Of a DNA stretch of 64,000 nt, positions 62,617 through 64,000 are shown piece after piece. The position numbers and the translations under genes are program-made. Position 1 is the first letter of the stretch. Each line of letters opens with the position of its first letter. Source of the DNA: Paenibacillus harenae DSM 16969. Its GTDB lineage: Bacteria; Bacillota; Bacilli; Paenibacillales; Paenibacillaceae. The stretch is taken from positions 908,345-972,344 of the forward strand of contig NZ_KE383843.1 in the NCBI RefSeq assembly GCF_000422465.1, given 5' to 3'. The notes beneath the pieces are model-generated. The model did no database searches. It saw only the letters and a list, made by a program, of their open reading frames with translations, and was not told where the DNA came from.

Positions 62617-62690
62617 TGGCAGGGGCAGCAGGAATTGAACCCACACCAAAGGTTTTGGAGACCTTTGTTCTACCTTTAAACTATGCCCCT
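62617..62690 (-). tRNA. tRNA-Trp (CCA)
   Basis: Anticodon stem-loop AAGGT-CTCCAAA-ACCTT; acceptor AGGGGCA/TGCCCCT; encoded CCA. Confidence 0.97.
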
Positions 62691-62699
62691 AAGGTAAAC

Positions 62700-62784
62700 T
62701 GGTGGAGGATGATGGATTCGAACCACCGAACTCAGAGAGAGCAGATTTACAGTCTGCCGTGTTTAGCCACTTCACTAATCCTCC
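62700..62784 (-). tRNA. tRNA-Tyr (GTA)
   Basis: Anticodon stem-loop GCAGA-CTGTAAA-TCTGC; long variable arm; acceptor GGAGGAT/ATCCTCC; encoded CCA. Confidence 0.97.
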
Positions 62785-62787
62785 ATG

Positions 62788-62863
<76 letters not shown>

Positions 62864-62896
62864 ATATTCACTTATTCTTGCTTGTACTTCCTAAAA

Positions 62897-62972
<76 letters not shown>

Positions 62973-62985
62973 TGATGTTTTTAAA

Positions 62986-63062
62986 TGGCGGAGCTGACGG
63001 GATTCGAACCCGCGGTCTCCTGCGTGACAGGCAGGCATGTTAGGCCTCTACACCACAGCTCC
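62986..63062 (-). tRNA. tRNA-Asp (GTC)
   Basis: Anticodon stem-loop CCTGC-CTGTCAC-GCAGG; acceptor GGAGCTG/CAGCTCC; encoded CCA. Confidence 0.97.
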
Positions 63063-63098
63063 ACATCATATTCTCGGAAACTTCCGAAAGGTAAAGTT

Positions 63099-63175
<77 letters not shown>

Positions 63176-63191
63176 TCATTAAAAAGATAAA

Positions 63192-63267
63192 TGGTGGAGG
63201 ATGACGGGATCGAACCGCCGACCCTCTGCTTGTAAGGCAGATGCTCTCCCAGCTGAGCTAATCCTCC
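63192..63267 (-). tRNA. tRNA-Val (TAC)
   Basis: Anticodon stem-loop TCTGC-CTTACAA-GCAGA; acceptor GGAGGAT/ATCCTCC; encoded CCA. Confidence 0.97.
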
Positions 63268-63337
63268 ATGTCATGAGCGACTTTTATATCTTATCATGTG
63301 CTAGATTCTAAAGTCAAGCTCTTTTTTTGAAAAATGT

Positions 63338-63412
63338 TGGTGACCCGTAGGGGATTCGAACCCCTGTTACCTCCGTGAAAGGGAGGTGTCTTAACCCCTT
63401 GACCAACGGGCC
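63338..63412 (-). tRNA. tRNA-Glu (TTC)
   Basis: Anticodon stem-loop CCTCC-CTTTCAC-GGAGG; acceptor GGCCCGT/ACGGGTC; encoded CCA. Confidence 0.97.
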
Positions 63413-63418
63413 GCATTA

Positions 63419-63509
63419 TGGCAGAGAGGAAGGGATTCGAACCCTCGAGACCCGGTTAGAGCCTACACGATTTCCAATCGTGCTCCTTCGACCACTCGGA
63501 CACCTCTCT
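63419..63509 (-). tRNA. tRNA-Ser (GGA)
   Basis: Anticodon stem-loop CACGA-TTGGAAA-TCGTG; long variable arm; acceptor AGAGAGG/CCTCTCT; encoded CCA. Confidence 0.97.
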
Positions 63510-63513
63510 ATAA

Positions 63514-63589
63514 TGGCTCCCCGAACAGGACTCGAACCTGTGACAACTCGATTAACAGTCGAGTGCTCTACCAACTGAGCTATCAGGGA
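63514..63589 (-). tRNA. tRNA-Asn (GTT)
   Basis: Anticodon stem-loop CTCGA-CTGTTAA-TCGAG; acceptor TCCCTGA/TCGGGGA with one G-U pair; encoded CCA. First tRNA after the 23S gene. Confidence 0.97.
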
Positions 63590-63742
63590 ATAGTTATCGA
63601 TGATTATTCTCCTCCATTGCTTTGGAAAAAACATCATCATCTTTTCAAGACGCTTGCGCCCTGAAAACCGGATACGAAAGAAATGGCTTGCTGAACTTTA
63701 GCTGTTTGTCTGCCGGATGTATGGGTCCATGCAGATCTTCTT

Positions 63743-64000
<258 letters not shown>

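Noticed and set aside
63590..63742. 5S rRNA between 23S and tRNA-Asn
   Set aside because: The spacer contains processing-type sequence (CGTATCCGGTTTTCAGGG) but none of the conserved 5S arms.

Overview
The window is chromosomal DNA of a spore-forming, low-to-mid GC member of the Bacillales, most likely Paenibacillus or a close relative. The support is an SspI spore protein, a YjcZ-type sporulation micro-protein, LplABC-type sugar importers paired with AraC-type regulators, GbsR-controlled glycine betaine uptake, Bce and Lia envelope-stress modules, frequent TTG and GTG starts behind strong AGGAGG sites, and a long Bacillales-style tRNA array attached to an rRNA operon. Almost all genes are on the minus strand.

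Layout. 1-3.8 kb: a secreted asparaginase cut by the window edge, a duplicated YiaA/B membrane protein, and an SDR reductase facing an HxlR regulator. 4.0-9.9 kb: a peptide-antibiotic detoxification module (bceR-bceS, then bceA-bceB-uppP), whose 655-bp promoter gap is packed with degenerate repeats. 10.0-20.4 kb: a glycan-use region with an LplABC importer, a membrane-bound AraC regulator, two GH29 fucosidases and a sialidase-like protein, ending in a decayed DUF5107 gene. 20.8-25.6 kb: a DUF4157 eCIS-type effector, an rRNA methyltransferase, KtrA, SspI and a lone PhnM. 25.9-31.4 kb: a sulfatase, then gbsR divergent from opuAA-AB-AC. 31.4-34.3 kb: an AT-rich patch with relics of IS605/TnpB and IS1182, plus small sporulation or stress genes. 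34.5-38.7 kb: a lacI-idh-thuA-idh sugar operon. 38.9-48.5 kb: housekeeping genes (a MurG homologue, prfC, zwf, a YwmB homologue, moeA/mobB). 48.5-52.5 kb: a Lia/Psp operon with two PspA paralogues around a PspC protein. 52.8-61.6 kb: a second importer with tandem duplicated binding proteins and a YesM/YesN two-component pair. 62.0-64.0 kb: sixteen tRNA genes downstream of the 3' end of a 23S rRNA gene.

How it works together. Two systems defend the cell wall lipid II cycle: BceRSAB plus UppP, and LiaRS/PspA. Two oligosaccharide importers with their own sensors, two fucosidases, a sialidase-like protein, a sulfatase and a LacI/dehydrogenase operon suggest scavenging of fucosylated, sialylated or sulfated glycans. 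OpuA and KtrA handle osmotic stress. The observations most worth checking are the repeat-built bceA promoter region, the DUF4157 effector with an unassigned C-terminus, the LacI gene with no canonical start codon, a coding 39-bp repeat in moeA, and the IS605 relic that still carries its omega-RNA end. No complete, clearly new multi-gene system is visible.
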